DNA of 64,000 nt, taken from assembly GCA_963682055.1 (NCBI GenBank), contig OY821742.1, positions 31,405,060 through 31,469,059 of the forward strand. Direction: 5' to 3'. Under the pieces are notes generated by a model. The model did no database searches. It saw only the letters and a list, made by a program, of their open reading frames with translations, and was not told the origin of the DNA. Both the position numbers and the translations under genes were made by a program. The stretch's first letter is position 1. Each line of letters starts with the position of its first letter. The stretch comes from Primula veris. Taxonomy: Eukaryota > Streptophyta > Magnoliopsida > Ericales > Primulaceae. This document shows positions 12,083 to 23,313 of this stretch, piece by piece.

Positions 12083-13815
12083 TCAGTTCTTCCTCCCCTC
12101 GCTCAAGATAATGTGGTATCCATGTCTGTATAAGTAAAAGACAATAAGACAAAAATTTAACTTAGGTCTAACAAATTGTACCAAAACTTAGTTTTAACAA
12201 ACATAAGGCTCCAGCAATAAGCTGTTAGTGACATTCTCTGTTAAAAAATGATAAAAATAAATAAATTGATTTAAGGTAACTTACGTCGACTTAAATGGTG
12301 CACTTGTTGCTCCAACAGGTGTATTAAAGGCAACTTCCTGGAAAGGACCAGCCATCTTGCCACGCGGGAACCATCCTAAATCTCCACCTTTCTTCCCTGA
12401 TGGGCATTCTGAATATTCTGCAGCTACCTAAAACCATAATAGATAAATATAACGAAGTAGTTCAATATGAGTTTCACACACAAGTTTTAAATCAGCAATA
12501 GTGCCAAACTTATTCATTATTATTAGCTTGTAAGATCCGTAAAATCGATCTTATTTGCTAAAGGTAATCCGATTGATCTTTAACAGCTTCATAGATGCCA
12601 AAATAGGAAAATAAAGTTTTTAGCTCCTTTCTTTGAGTTTGGCATGTCAAATGGTATCAAAGAGAATAACGGAACAAGTATTCAACATAAAGTTCAATAT
12701 AGTAACGAGGAAGAGAAGATGTCACTTTCACTTTTATATTTGTGAAGAAATTAAAGATCACATACAAGTAGATGTCACATTTTACTTTTCTATTTGCACG
12801 ACAAAAAAATGATCTGTCTTCACTTTGATGTTTCCCCAAAATGTCTATCAGCAGTCAGGGCCAACCCTATTATGATTAACATTATTTGCGTAAAATGGTT
12901 CTGAACTTAGTTGCAAAAGAATTGTGGCCTTATCTCTAATTTTTTCATATTTGCCAAAAAAATATTCCCTGATAGATAAAAAGAAACTAAGGAATAATGG
13001 AACAGGACCTTAAACAAAATGCTACCTTTGCAAACTCAGCTGGTGGAACTTTGTCTCCGGTTCCAAGCCATGTATCTAGCTTCTTGTATGCTTCATTAAT
13101 TTTCCCCTGCTTTTCGCACAAGATATGCCTTGCTGAAAAGCCAAATAAACAAGAACGAGATCATCAGAAGAAACAGTACATTCACACTTTGCAGCTCAAT
13201 GAAGCTAGCCAATGAAAATAATAAAAACCTTATAACGCTAAGAATTTTAAATAAGAGATAGATCTCAATGAAAATAATTGGGGTAAATTGCTAGATAAAT
13301 ATTATTAAACGAAATGAGAACAAACAATACAAAGGATACTGAAGGAAATGCTGAGAAAGTACAACTATATTCTACTGATAAACTTATCATCAGGCTCCCA
13401 TAATCCCCTGTTTCTCCTATCAATACTGAAGCTCTTGGGATGCGTATATATTATGGAAATTGTAATAAACCCTCAAGTTTGGTTAAATTTCACCAAGCCC
13501 GCTTGGAGTTCTCAATTTCTTAAATTTAACTCCTTAAAATGTCAATTTAACGTCTTTTCACTTCCCATTTGTGAATAATTCCAATAAAAATCTTATGTAC
13601 ACACCAATAATTGGATCGTTACAGAAAATAAATAAATAAATAAATAGGAAGAATTAAGAAAATAGCAAGTGAACAAAACCTTTGACATAAGTGCAGGTTC
13701 CAAGCCCATCGGTTTTTCCAGCTTTCCCTTTGCCTTTGGGTGCACTTTCATCACTTCCTCCTGCTGCTTGTTTTCCCTTCCCTTTTCCTCCCGCAGCTTT
13801 TGCGTCTTTTCCCAT
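12083..13815 (-). CDS. Parvulin-type peptidyl-prolyl cis-trans isomerase (PIN4/Par14-like)
   Basis: Four coding exons, complement(13680..13815), (13026..13132), (12285..12427) and (12083..12125), with GT-AG borders and matching phases, give 142 residues, the size of the plant homologue. Residues 1-45 are a basic Gly/Lys-rich tail (MGKDAKAAGGKGKGKQAAGG...), as in PIN4/Par14, where it serves nucleic-acid or nuclear targeting. The parvulin domain follows: GTCTYVKARHILCEKQGKIN, then SECPSGKKGGDLGWFPRGKM, AGPFQEVAFNTPVG and the closing THGYHIIL. The conserved catalytic-pocket residues (His of RHIL, Cys of SEC, His of HGYH) are present. The enzyme turns Xaa-Pro bonds; non-phospho-specific members act in ribosome biogenesis or chromatin. 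There is no signal peptide or membrane segment. The gene has an extra non-coding first exon at about 16.7 kb. It is intact and single; only its promoter is duplicated downstream, at 24.3 kb. Confidence 0.93.
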
Positions 13816-14440
13816 TATATCTAAAAACATGGGAATATTAACTTGATTAAAGATAAACCAACTGAATGTTGCAATAAAAAGGATCAGAATACCATTTAGT
13901 CACACATATTCGATAAGGTACCAAAAAGTTAACTATTTCACTTTCACAAGGCTAGACTGGAAGACTGAACAGGCAAACACAAACTAGCTTATCATCAATG
14001 GAAATTCATTTCTTAGCCAGTGGCCTGGATTAGAGTGTGAAGTGTGAACCACCATACAAACGTGCTTGATAAAGGAACTTACGCCACATTATAAATGGCT
14101 TTGTACAGAGATTAACAATTACTGTAATCTTCATGGATTTCTCCATGGTATTATTTAAAGAGAAACCCTAATGTTCCCATAAAAAAAGTATTTTTTTTTT
14201 TAATGTTCCACTAACTCTTAACATCCTGTTTCCGCTAGTTATAATCATGAATTAGAAAGATGCCTTCATCTAAGATGGCATGCCTACGGATGAGTACGGA
14301 TTCTGAAGAAGAAAAGATCGGCATATCATATCAAGTTCCACCAATTGATAAACTACTCATGTCGAAAAGGATTCAAAACCTTGAGAATGTAAAGGAAATG
14401 CTTAAACTTTAGGCAATAAATCATAATACAGATTTAACAA

Positions 14441-14538
14441 AAAGATAAGGGTAGCCAAAAATTATTTAAAAAAGATAAGGGTAGCCAAAAATTATTTAAA
14501 AAAGATAAGGGTAGCCAAAAATTATTTAAAAAAGATAA
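14441..14538. repeat. 30-bp tandem repeat, 3.3 copies
   Basis: Unit aaagataagggtagccaaaa plus attatttaaa at 14441, 14471 and 14501, with a partial copy at 14531. Copies are identical, so the expansion is recent. It lies in the isomerase 5'UTR intron. Confidence 0.95.
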
Positions 14539-14654
14539 ATACAGGTTAACTAAAAGAAAAAATTAAACATACAATGACTGACTTACTGCAGAAGGCTTCA
14601 TCCAAAATCAAATTTTCCTGCTTGATTATTTTTAAAAACAACTTATTTCAGTAA

Positions 14655-14921
14655 GAGAAAATTAAGGATTGGTCCACGAAAACAAAAGTATTTAAGGATT
14701 GGTCCGGCTATAAAATTCATTTAAGGATTGGTCCATTGTTTATGAAACTAATTAAGGATTGGTCCAATATAAAAGCTCTCCCAAATCTATTTATCTAATT
14801 AATCATTCTCTCTCTCTAAAAAAAACCTCCCAATAAATTTGAAAGTGCAGAGTCAAGAAAAAACAAATTTCTCTCCCAAATATATCTCTCTCTCTACATA
14901 CACACATACATACATACGCAC

Positions 14922-14987
<66 letters not shown>

Positions 14988-15887
14988 AGAGACCAAACCT
15001 AATACTAGTATTAAGAACTGGATCTTTTAATTTTTAAAATAAAAACTATGAACTTTATTTTCTTGGTACCGTGGTGCATAACCGAATTTTAAACCAGGGT
15101 GGTGAATTTTTTGCTATAGTGTGGCAGAGAAGATTCCCCAAGTTTCCTCTTTATCAGCAATAATAGCTACTTCATCTTATTTGCATTTTGTTTTCACTTT
15201 TAGGTGATCGATCTCCTCCATTTCCGTGAAAAAGGTTTAACTTTGTCAGAAAGCCCAAAAACCCCAAAACGCAGGTCCAATTTTTTTCCAGACTGTTTTT
15301 TTTCAGACTGTTTTTTTTCAGACTGTTTTTTTTTTCAGACTGTTTTTTAATTAATTTATTTTTCAGACTGTTTTTTAATTAATTTATTTTTCAGACTGTT
15401 TTCAGACTGTTTAACAGACTGTTTTCAGACTGTTTTCAGACTGTTTTTTTACGTTTTCAGACTGTTTTTTTACGTTTTCAGACTGTTTTCAGACTGTATT
15501 TTTTTTTATATGTTTTTGGATTTTTATTTATTTATTTTTCAGACTGTTTAACAGACTGTTTTTTTTACGTTTTCAGACTTTTTTTTTTACGTTTTTGGAT
15601 TTTTGTTGATTTTAGATTTTTGTTGATTTTTTGGGATTTTTTTTTATTTTTAAAAAAAAAATCGTGTTTTTTCGGGATTTTGACTCTTTTATTTTTTTTT
15701 TGGATTTTCTCATATTTTTTTATTTTTTCATTTTTGCATTTTTATTTTTTGGAATTTTTTTATTTTTTCTGATTTTTTACATTTTTATTGGTTAGTTAGG
15801 GGAAATGGACCAATTCTTAATTAGTTTCAGTTTCATGGACCAATACTTAAATACTTATGTTTTCATGGACCAATCCAAAATTTACCC
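14655..15887. mobile_element. Mutator-like (MULE) non-autonomous element with 9-bp TSD
   Basis: Both sides carry the 9-bp duplication tttcagtaa (14646-14654 and 15888-15896). The ends are inverted repeats of about 110 bp built from repeats of ttaaggattggtcca (left) and its complement tggaccaat...ttaa (right). The interior has a (TA)n run (14927-14985) and a region (15287-15560) with well over ten copies of cagactgttttt. No transposase is present. The long inverted repeats and the 9-bp duplication are typical of Mutator-superfamily elements. Confidence 0.85.
15287..15560. repeat. cagactgtttttt simple repeats
   Basis: Irregular tandem copies of tttcagactgtttttt inside the Mutator-like element, with variable T-run length and a few ttaattaattta or tacgt inserts. 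Confidence 0.9.
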
Positions 15888-15965
15888 TTTCAGTAAATGG
15901 AAAAGTCTTATCTTGAAAACCCCAAATGATTATTTAGTTACTTAGTACAAAGTTTTGAGACCTAG

Positions 15966-16170
15966 GCTCCGTTTGGTAACAAAATTTTTGGCTTGATTTT
16001 AGATTTTTTATTTTAAAAATCACTGGGTGTTAAGACAGCCATTATTTTAAATTTAAAAAGCAGCTTTTAGGCTAAAAAGAATCCAAAATCTGGTTTTTTT
16101 TGGTTGGAATTTTGAAACAACTTTTTTAAAAATATGAATTCTGACAAAATAATCTGTTTCCAAACAGAGC
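15966..16170. mobile_element. MITE with GCTCCGTTTGG ends (hAT-like)
   Basis: Left end GCTCCGTTTGGTAACA and right end (complement) GCTCTGTTTGGAAACAG form an imperfect inverted repeat about 205 bp apart. The interior is AT-rich. The ends resemble hAT-type MITEs, but no clear 8-bp target duplication is seen. Confidence 0.55.
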
Positions 16171-16591
16171 TTTAATTATTAAAACCCATTGTTAAAATCA
16201 GATAGGTACCGTACGCTCAAAGATGCTTTCTTTTTTTATTCTTTATGTTTAACTTTGATGATATATTGATGTGTAGCAATTCCTAAATTAAAAAAAATAC
16301 AAATTGGGTTTTCTATAATTAAGTCCCAAATTAATTACTAAACATTTACTCTCCCAAATTCAGAAAAGATTTATCTTATCATTAAGCAACTTCAAACTTA
16401 TACCAGAATTTTACTTCTCACTATCACAATAACAACAATAATAAACAAATAAAACTTTAATGCTTTTGTTTGATACTAAGCTTGTAAAAGGAGTTTTTCA
16501 AAATAATGTTCTCAAAAATAGGAAACACCAAAATCAAACATGAAAAGTAAAAAAAAAAAAAAAAAAACTCTAGATACTACCAATTAAGCAT

Positions 16592-16593
<2 letters not shown>

Positions 16594-16671
<78 letters not shown>
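16594..16671. repeat. (TA)n microsatellite at the duplication breakpoint
   Basis: About 78 bp of pure TA. The duplicated block at 24.28 kb begins within the equivalent, shorter TA run followed by the same 'aaagtaaatgggg', so this tract marks the left end of the tandem duplication unit. Confidence 0.9.
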
Positions 16672-16675
<4 letters not shown>

Positions 16676-16775
16676 AAATGGGGAAAAAAAAATCTCACCT
16701 TTTGATAGAGTCTAGGGCTTCTGTAGAGAGAGAGAGAGAAATGCTAATTGATTTATTTTGTCATCTTTTAATTTT

Positions 16776-17434
16776 CTATTTAGTATTCAATTAAACCAGA
16801 AATTACCTAACAGTCTCTATTATCTTCTTTTATTCACATTACCGTCCTTATGTTTTAAATACTGCTATTTAGTATTCAATTAAACCAGAAATTACCTAAC
16901 AGTCTCTATTATCTTCTTTTATTCACATTACCGTCCTTATGTTTTAAATACTGCTATTTAGTATTCAATTAAACCAGAAATTACCTAACAGTCTCTATTA
17001 TCTTCTTTTATTCACATTACCGTCCTTATGTTTTAAATACTGCTATTTAGTATTCAATTAAACCAGAAATTACCTAACAGTCTCTATTATCTTCTTTTAT
17101 TCACATTACCGTCCTTATGTTTTAAATACTGCTATTTAGTATTCAATTAAACCAGAAATTACCTAACAGTCTCTATTATCTTCTTTTATTCACATTACCG
17201 TCCTTATGTTTTAAATACTGCTATTTAGTATTCAATTAAACCAGAAATTACCTAACAGTCTCTATTATCTTCTTTTATTCACATTACCGTCCTTATGTTT
17301 TAAATACTGCTATTTAGTATTCAATTAAACCAGAAATTACCTAACAGTCTCTATTATCTTCTTTTATTCACATTACCGTCCTTATGTTTTAAATACTGCT
17401 ATTTAGTATTCAATTAAACCAGAAATTACTTAAC
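16776..17434. repeat. 89-bp minisatellite, 7.4 copies, at the isomerase promoter
   Basis: Copies start at 16776, 16865, 16954, 17043, 17132, 17221 and 17310, plus a partial copy at 17399: an exact 89-bp period with almost no differences. Each unit contains ctatttagtattcaattaaa and ends in gttttaaatactg. The array begins about 40 bp upstream of the predicted isomerase leader. The paralogous promoter at 24.4 kb has a single unit. Confidence 0.97.
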
Positions 17435-17805
17435 GTAGCATGTTACCTAACACACCGTTGCGCAAATAGCGTTTAATGAAAAAAAAATTGCCTATACAAT
17501 AGTGCTCTTTTAGAGGTAAAGCGTAAAAAAACATGAAAAAAATGCAAATAGCACAAAAAATTGCAAAAAGTGTAAGTAAAAGGGCAAGTAGAGCTATATT
17601 GATGTGTATCATTTCTTTTTTGTTTTCTTTACTCGGAAATGTGACAAGTGACAACATTTGAATCATATTTTATTAAATTATAAATTGATTTATGATTGAA
17701 CCGTGTTGTTACCGTTCTATAATTTTAATTAAAGATTTTTAAAAGGATGGTGGACTGCGGATTCATTTTATTTATGTATTAGATAAAGTTATGGGAAATA
17801 TAATT

Positions 17806-17962
17806 CACTATAAAAAAAAAATGTCAGTTTAGTATAGACGTTCTAACAATTATTTTAGTAACATTTTTTGGTTGCTAAAATATTGCTAAATTTAGCAATA
17901 TTCAGTTTACAACCAGTTTAGCAATAAAAGCTCGGATGGTTACCTGACATTTTTTTGTCGTG
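17806..17962. mobile_element. Small MITE with CACTATAAA / TTTGTCGTG ends
   Basis: The left end CACTATAAAAAAAAAATG followed by TCAG pairs with the right end (complement CACGACAAAAAAATGTCAG). The 157-bp body carries gctaaa/tttagc motifs. It resembles a miniature CACTA-like element, but a 3-bp duplication was not found. It is absent from the paralogous place near 24.77 kb. Confidence 0.5.
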
Positions 17963-18773
17963 ACGATGAATGAGTAAGTTTTAGGTAGACCCAGTTGTTT
18001 TAGCGGAGTCGATCAAGAGCTGTGAATTTCTAACATACATGACCAAGCGATCAATATATAATTCATTCATTAATTGTATGAAAAATGAGTTATGAATATA
18101 AGAATTAATGGTGACATGGAAAATATGTCCTACAGATAACAGACTACAGTACTATTTTGCTATGAACATCGGTCAAGTGATACGAAAGTACATCGGTGCT
18201 AGTGAAATCAACGAATAAATTCCGTTGAATGGAAACAAATATAGCGGATGGGAATTCACTATTGTGAGACAGTACTGTATGCGATTTCTCATATTTATAG
18301 ATCCATATACATGATCCTCATATCATCATCGCCGTAAGGCTTTACATGGTGTTGATGAGGAAGGTTGCTATTTGTCCCCGCTTTTGGTCTTTTAATTCAA
18401 ATTTGGCCTTGATAGTATTCGAAGTTTCGATTCTCCATGTTGAGTTCAATTATGTGATTGCATGAGAATTCACAAGAAAGACTAGATATCCGCATTGCCG
18501 GTATGTTCCCGTATAGAGAGTTTCCTAATGGTTCAAATTTTTTTAGTACTTCAAAAACTTAGAGTAGATTTTTTTCCTTCCCCGCAGTTAATCGGTATTA
18601 AGTTCCTAATGGCTAATATACCATTGGAATTCTTATTTTATAATCATTAGGCTAATACAACACAATGTAAATGAATATAATATATTATATGTTAAGTTTA
18701 GGAAGTATAACATTGCTATTATTATTGTTTTTAAAGGGGTAGCTTACTTTAACCTTGATGAACACTAGATCAT
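17963..18773. other. Non-coding flank
   Basis: No gene recognised. The last 130 bp (from about 18640) matches 24812-24925 in unit 2, ending at the point where the Helitron inserted in unit 1. Confidence 0.5.
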
Positions 18774-19069
18774 TCTATTAATATAAGCAAACTCAAAAAA
18801 AGTTGAGTCTGTCAAATTTTATCCAATTTTTTCAAAAATACCCTCACTCTATTTTAATAATTAACAATTTACTTAATCTAATTAATTAATAATATGTGCT
18901 CACTATATTTTTCTAATTACAGATGTAGCCTAAATTAATTAAAAATTCGTTTTAACCTGCATAACTGTGATAAATAATACCAAATTTGAATATTATGTTC
19001 AAAATAAATATATTACGAGATTTATGCCACTACGCGTCTCACACGCAACACGTGGATAAGTTTTGCTAG
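18774..19069 (+). mobile_element. Short non-autonomous Helitron
   Basis: It starts TCTATTAATATAAGC and ends GGATAAGTTTTGCTAG before a T, preceded by the palindrome-like acgcgtctcacacgcaacacg typical of a Helitron 3' hairpin. There is no target duplication, as expected. The unit-2 paralogue near 24921 lacks it, giving a natural empty site. At 296 bp it is too short to encode RepHel. Confidence 0.75.
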
Positions 19070-19684
19070 TCTTAGAATATTTAAATATTACATATGTTGT
19101 CTAACGTTTCTATCACGAAAAACGGAATGTTTTTTTTATATACAACCGGTATAAGTTATACTAGTTCTTGAATTTGGAAAAGAACATAGACTTCAAACTT
19201 GCTAATGATCTTCCCTTTTCTCAATAACCGAAAATGGTTAGAATTGAATAAAATAAAATAGAACGCATGCATGCGAGACCAACAATGGGAGTCTGACCGT
19301 GTAAAGAATATAACGAACAAAATCCCTATGGTCGGTCCGACATTACTCAAATGTTCATTAAGATTTATACTATAACTATTCCCTCCAAAAAATACTTTCA
19401 TATGTAATTGCAAAAATTTAATAATTGTTCTGGTATTCAAATAACTTACATTAATTATCAAAATTAAGCAATGCCACCCAAGCATTGGTTAACATTTCTC
19501 ATTTTTAAATGCTACAGTAAGCTCTATGATGTAAATAATGGCAATGAGCTAGATAGACTTAATCAGACTCTCAACACACTAATTCTTAATGTAAATTTAG
19601 AATTTCATTTTCACCCTGAAATTTAAGAGTATTCTATTCGGCCATATATTTAATATTTTTAATTAATATTTAAGTTTAGAATAG
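19070..19684. repeat. Duplicated non-coding 'X' sequence, copy 1
   Basis: A sequence repeated at 22018, 24925, 31303, 33666 and partly 42925. All copies share ctatcacgaaaaacggaatg and ttggaaaagaacata or close variants. A minus-strand open frame of up to 113 codons runs through most copies. It looks like spacer that travelled with the small-peptide genes. Function unknown. Confidence 0.7.
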
Positions 19685-19855
19685 TTTCAATTTATTAAGA
19701 GATAATTTGAAATTTAATTCAGAATCCTTTTATTTAATTGTGCACATATATGCACGGTAACACGGAAGAGAGAATGTGTTTATCGCATACAATAAGGAGG
19801 AATGACCGAATAAGAGGGTATATATTATTATTTCCTTTCATAATAGATTAAATAT
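19685..19855 (+). pseudogene. Promoter remnant of a lost small-peptide gene (unit 1)
   Basis: This matches the distal promoter of the small-peptide genes (22630-22810 and its paralogues), including cgcatacaataaggaggaat, and stops at 'attaaatat', where copia A begins. Beyond copia A the sequence is Helitron, not the rest of the promoter, so the gene body is missing here. Confidence 0.75.
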
Positions 19856-21888
19856 TATTGTAGTATATTATTGGATTATTATGCTTTACTCATAGTGGAT
19901 CTAAATTGGGCTTTCTATCTTGTAAAACCCTAAACTCTAGTATATAAAGAAGCTTACGGTCCCATTGTATTGATAGATTCTGATTAATAAAAACACTGTC
20001 ACGATCCTCGTGGATATTGGAGTAAAAATAGGTGATTGAGTTATTTGATCGAAAAATAGGGTTTAAACTCAAAGATAGGGTTATAAATATACGGCTAAAC
20101 TTTGAAGTTTTTTTTCTCGTCGGTCTTCCCAAAATACCTAGAGTACGGTACATAATTTTTAATATTTTTCCCATACCTAATGTAACAATTGCTTGTTTCG
20201 GTGAAGACTTGTAGTAACATGTACGTATGTTATACATGTAAACTATCACAAAGAACAAAACTGCATGTGTATAATAATTATACCCTCCGGCCATAATGTA
20301 CTGCTACATGAATTTCAAATAAGAAGTAGTCAATTCCTTTAGCAACTTGTAGTGGTAAATTCCTACATTGAAATTACATACGTGTAAATCATCCATGAGA
20401 ACAAGCTGCATATTTTATTCTTTTAATAACGAAACCTATAATTGGTCTTGTTAGAGAACAATATTGCATCTCATGTTGCTACTTTGTTTACAGGGTAAAG
20501 TTTAATTGAATTGATTTAAATGTACTACCCGTGTACTTACAGCTCTGTCGTGTTTAAAAGAAGTATATAACAGAATACTCCCCCTAATTTTGGCAATCTT
20601 AAATGAGATATGATGGGAACGTGTCTCGCTAAAAATTTTACCAAGGAAAACCCAGTGGGAAAAAACTTTGGTCTAAGTAATAAAAGAGTATACGAGCTTT
20701 ACCATTAGGAATAAGACAATATTTTGGAGGTCTTGGAATGACTCCAAACGAATCACTCTGATCTATTCGTGCTCTATGAAATGACTAGATAGTGTATATG
20801 GCTTCGAGCTCGTATTAGCCATATTTGAATTAAATATACTCTGTCTCACGATCCAGATAAAACACTTGTCTTATTTGAGGACAACTTGTTGTTATCGATC
20901 AAGAGAGACATGACTAGATTATGTTATTTAGCATTTCTTGCCGAAATGAATGTTCACATATGAAGTTTAAGAACATCTAGTTGAATGCTCGTTCTATTAC
21001 ACGTTAGATTTTCTTGCATCCAGCCGTGTGCAAGTAAATAAGGCATCCAGTCGAATGCTCGTACTCTTTATTCGAATATGAAATCATTGCACCCAGTCGT
21101 GTCCAAGTGAGGGAAAACATCCAGATGAATGCTTATTGCACTAATTACTACTTAGTCGAAATTCTCGCACCCTGTCGTGTGCAAGTGAGGGGGAGCATCC
21201 AGTCGCATGCTCATGTACTCTTTTTGTCCTTAAACCAAGGTTTTTTCCCACTGGGTTTTCCTTGGCAAGGTTTTAACGAGACACGTTCCCATCATATCTC
21301 ACTTCTTACCACTGTGTACTCTTTTGTCCTTCGACCAGAGGTTTTTCCCACTGGGTTTACTCTGGCAAGGTTTTGATGAGTCACCTGTTTTGTGGTTGAT
21401 CCCCTACTATTACCACTGTTGTACTATTTTTCTTTCGATAAGAGATTTTCCCATTGGGTTTGCTCAGTCAAGGTTCGATGAGACACTGTTTCGTGGTTAG
21501 TTAATTACATGGAATTTCGGCCTATATCATTCGGCTACATAGTTTCTCCTAGGTACCAGTTTTGTCCCACACTGGGTTTTCCGGCCATAAGGTTTTTATG
21601 TGTTTAGAACTGCGAATGAACTCGACTCAGATCGACTGCATGAAGACGAAGAATTCAGGACGTCCAAAGGGGGAGTGTTGTAGGATATTATTGGACTATT
21701 AGGTCTTACTCATAGTGGACTTAAGTTGGGCTTTCTATCTTGTATAACCCTAACCTCTAGTATATAAAGAAGGTTAGAGTACACTTGTATTGATAGATTC
21801 TGATTAAAAAAGATCTTGTTGTTGTCTCTCTATATTTCTCTCTCTATATCTATATACATATATATGTGAGCTAATATGTCACACAACA
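19856..21888 (+). mobile_element. Deleted copia element A
   Basis: Plus-oriented LTR element. 3' LTR 21676-21888 (213 bp, TGTTGTAGG...CACAACA), preceded by the polypurine tract aaagggggag. The 5' LTR starts at about 19856, has lost its TG, and lacks about 70 bp at its 3' end including the primer-binding start. The 5-bp duplication aatat lies at 19851-19855 and 21889-21893. There is no gag or pol, only leader and 3' non-coding sequence related to the copia at 34.2-41.7 kb. It also contains a roughly 90-bp inverted repeat (about 20605-20694 with 21212-21300). Confidence 0.85.
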
Positions 21889-21893
21889 AATAT

Positions 21894-22017
21894 AAATTTA
21901 ACATGCATAACTGCGATAAATTATACCAAATAGGAATATTATTTTCAAAATAAATATATTACGAGATTTATTCCATTACGCGTCTCCCATGCAACGCGTG
22001 GATAAGTTTGACTAGTA
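21894..22017 (+). mobile_element. Helitron 3' fragment
   Basis: Matches the last 125 bp of the Helitron at 18774, including acgcgtctcccatgcaacgc and the terminal CTAG before T. The 5' part is absent; the left border is copia A. Confidence 0.65.
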
Positions 22018-22640
22018 TTAAAATATTCAAATATTACATATGTTGTCTAACCTTTCTATCACGAAAAACGGAATGTTTTTTTTTTGATACAACCGGTATA
22101 AGTTATACTAGTTCTTGAATTTGGAAAAGAACATATACTTCAAATTTGCTAATGATCTTCCCTTTTCTCAATAACCGAAAATGGCTAGAATTGAATAAAA
22201 TAAAATAGAATGCATGCATGCAAGACCGACAATGGGATTCTGACCGTGTAAAGAATATGACGAACAAAATCCCTATGGTCGGTCCGACATTACTCAAATA
22301 TTCATTAAGATTTATACTATAACTATTCCCTCCAAAAAATACTTTCATATGTAATTGCAAAAATTTAATAATTGTACTGTTATTCAAATAACTTACATTA
22401 ATTATCATTATTAAGCAATGCCACCCAGGTATTGGTTAGCATTTCTCATTTTTAAATGCTACATTAAGCTCCATGATGCCAGTAATGTCAATGAGCTACA
22501 TACATTTAATCAGACTCTCAACATACCAGTTATTAATGTAAATTTAGAATTTCATTTTCATCCCGAAATTTTAGAGTCTTCTATTCGACCATATATTTAA
22601 TATTTAAGTTTAGCCTGGTTTCAATTTATTAAGAGATAAT
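22018..22640. repeat. Duplicated 'X' sequence, copy 2
   Basis: Same sequence as 19070-19684 with scattered substitutions. It leads directly into the promoter of small-peptide gene 1. Confidence 0.7.
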
Positions 22641-23078
22641 TTGAAATTTAATTTAGAATCCTTTTATTTAATTGTGGACATATATACATTGTAACATAGA
22701 AGAGAGAACGTGTTTATCGCATACAATAAGGAGGAATGACCGAATAAGAGAGTATGTGCATTAGAGAAATTTCGGTACATATTATTATTCCCTTCCATAA
22801 TAGATTAAATATAAATTTATACTTGATTATTCCCCACCAAGAAAGATTTCCTTATCCTATATTTCCAAAAACAAATAATGTATACTATATATAGTCATTA
22901 TTGTTGATTTCCGCAATATTATTAAATTTGATCATATCATCATGTTCATGTATGTCTTTTGCTACAACTAGCTAAACGTACGAGATATTGCCAAACGAAT
23001 ATAAAAGCGCAATCAAATAATGAATAGCAATATTAATTACTTACTTTTTATAGGTCATGAATATTCTTTTTTTCACTC

Positions 23079-23086
23079 TATATAAG
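23079..23086 (+). promoter_or_regulatory. TATA box of small-peptide gene 1
   Basis: TATATAAG lies 49 bases before the ATG, implying a short 5'UTR of roughly 15-20 bases. Identical boxes lie before genes 2 and 3. Confidence 0.75.
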
Positions 23087-23127
23087 TACACAGAGCCATC
23101 ATTCTTTCACCACAGTAAGAGCTAGCA

Positions 23128-23313
23128 ATGGAAGGTACAAAAAGTATCGTTTACAAAATTGTTGCGGTGGTGATGATGTTGGTATTAATGCTAGGGTTGA
23201 CGGTGGCACGTGATATGAGCGACGTTAATTTTGCTCCTTACTGTTGTGGCCATAACCCCGAGTGCTGTGAGCGCGCCATTCAAGCTCTTAAAGACGCTGC
23301 AAAGACACCATAG
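23128..23313 (+). CDS. Small secreted cysteine peptide, copy 1
   Basis: Single-exon gene for a 61-residue peptide that I do not recognise. Residues 1-27 form a clear signal peptide: a basic start, a hydrophobic core (IVAVVMMLVLMLGLTV, about 11-26) and a likely cut after Ala27. The predicted mature part of about 34 residues is polar, with four cysteines at 39, 40, 46 and 47, as CC-X5-CC (PYCCGHNPECCERA), followed by a helix-prone tail. Two disulfides would make a very compact knot. This suggests a secreted signalling or defence-like peptide, but no function can be read. A canonical TATA box, a short leader and an identical coding sequence in three copies argue that it is a real gene. A duplicated isomerase promoter 1.2 kb downstream points back at it on the minus strand. 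Confidence 0.8.
   Translation: MEGTKSIVYKIVAVVMMLVLMLGLTVARDMSDVNFAPYCCGHNPECCERAIQALKDAAKTP

Larger units (their letters stand above)
13816..16745 (-). other. Isomerase 5'UTR: non-coding first exon and 2.88-kb intron
   Basis: On the minus strand, a leader CTAGACTCTATCAAAAG ends at 16699 with a donor GTGAGATTT. The matching acceptor TTTTTAG ends at 13821, only five bases before the ATG. This predicts a 5'UTR intron, complement(13821..16698). It contains a 30-bp tandem repeat, a Mutator-like element, a MITE and two (TA)n tracts. The leader starts in a (CT)n run near 16725-16740. Prediction from splice signals and position only. Confidence 0.65.

Noticed and set aside
12657..13578. Several short frames among the isomerase exons
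   Set aside because: They lie in introns or on the opposite strand; splice signals and protein similarity support only the four annotated exons.
17430..17666. Minus-strand 78-codon frame beside the minisatellite
   Set aside because: Low-complexity hydrophobic sequence upstream of the isomerase promoter; disrupted in the paralogous copy at 24.5 kb.
19890..20294. Minus-strand 134-codon frame in copia A (and 29154-29537 in B)
   Set aside because: Antisense in a non-coding leader; not conserved in length between A and B.
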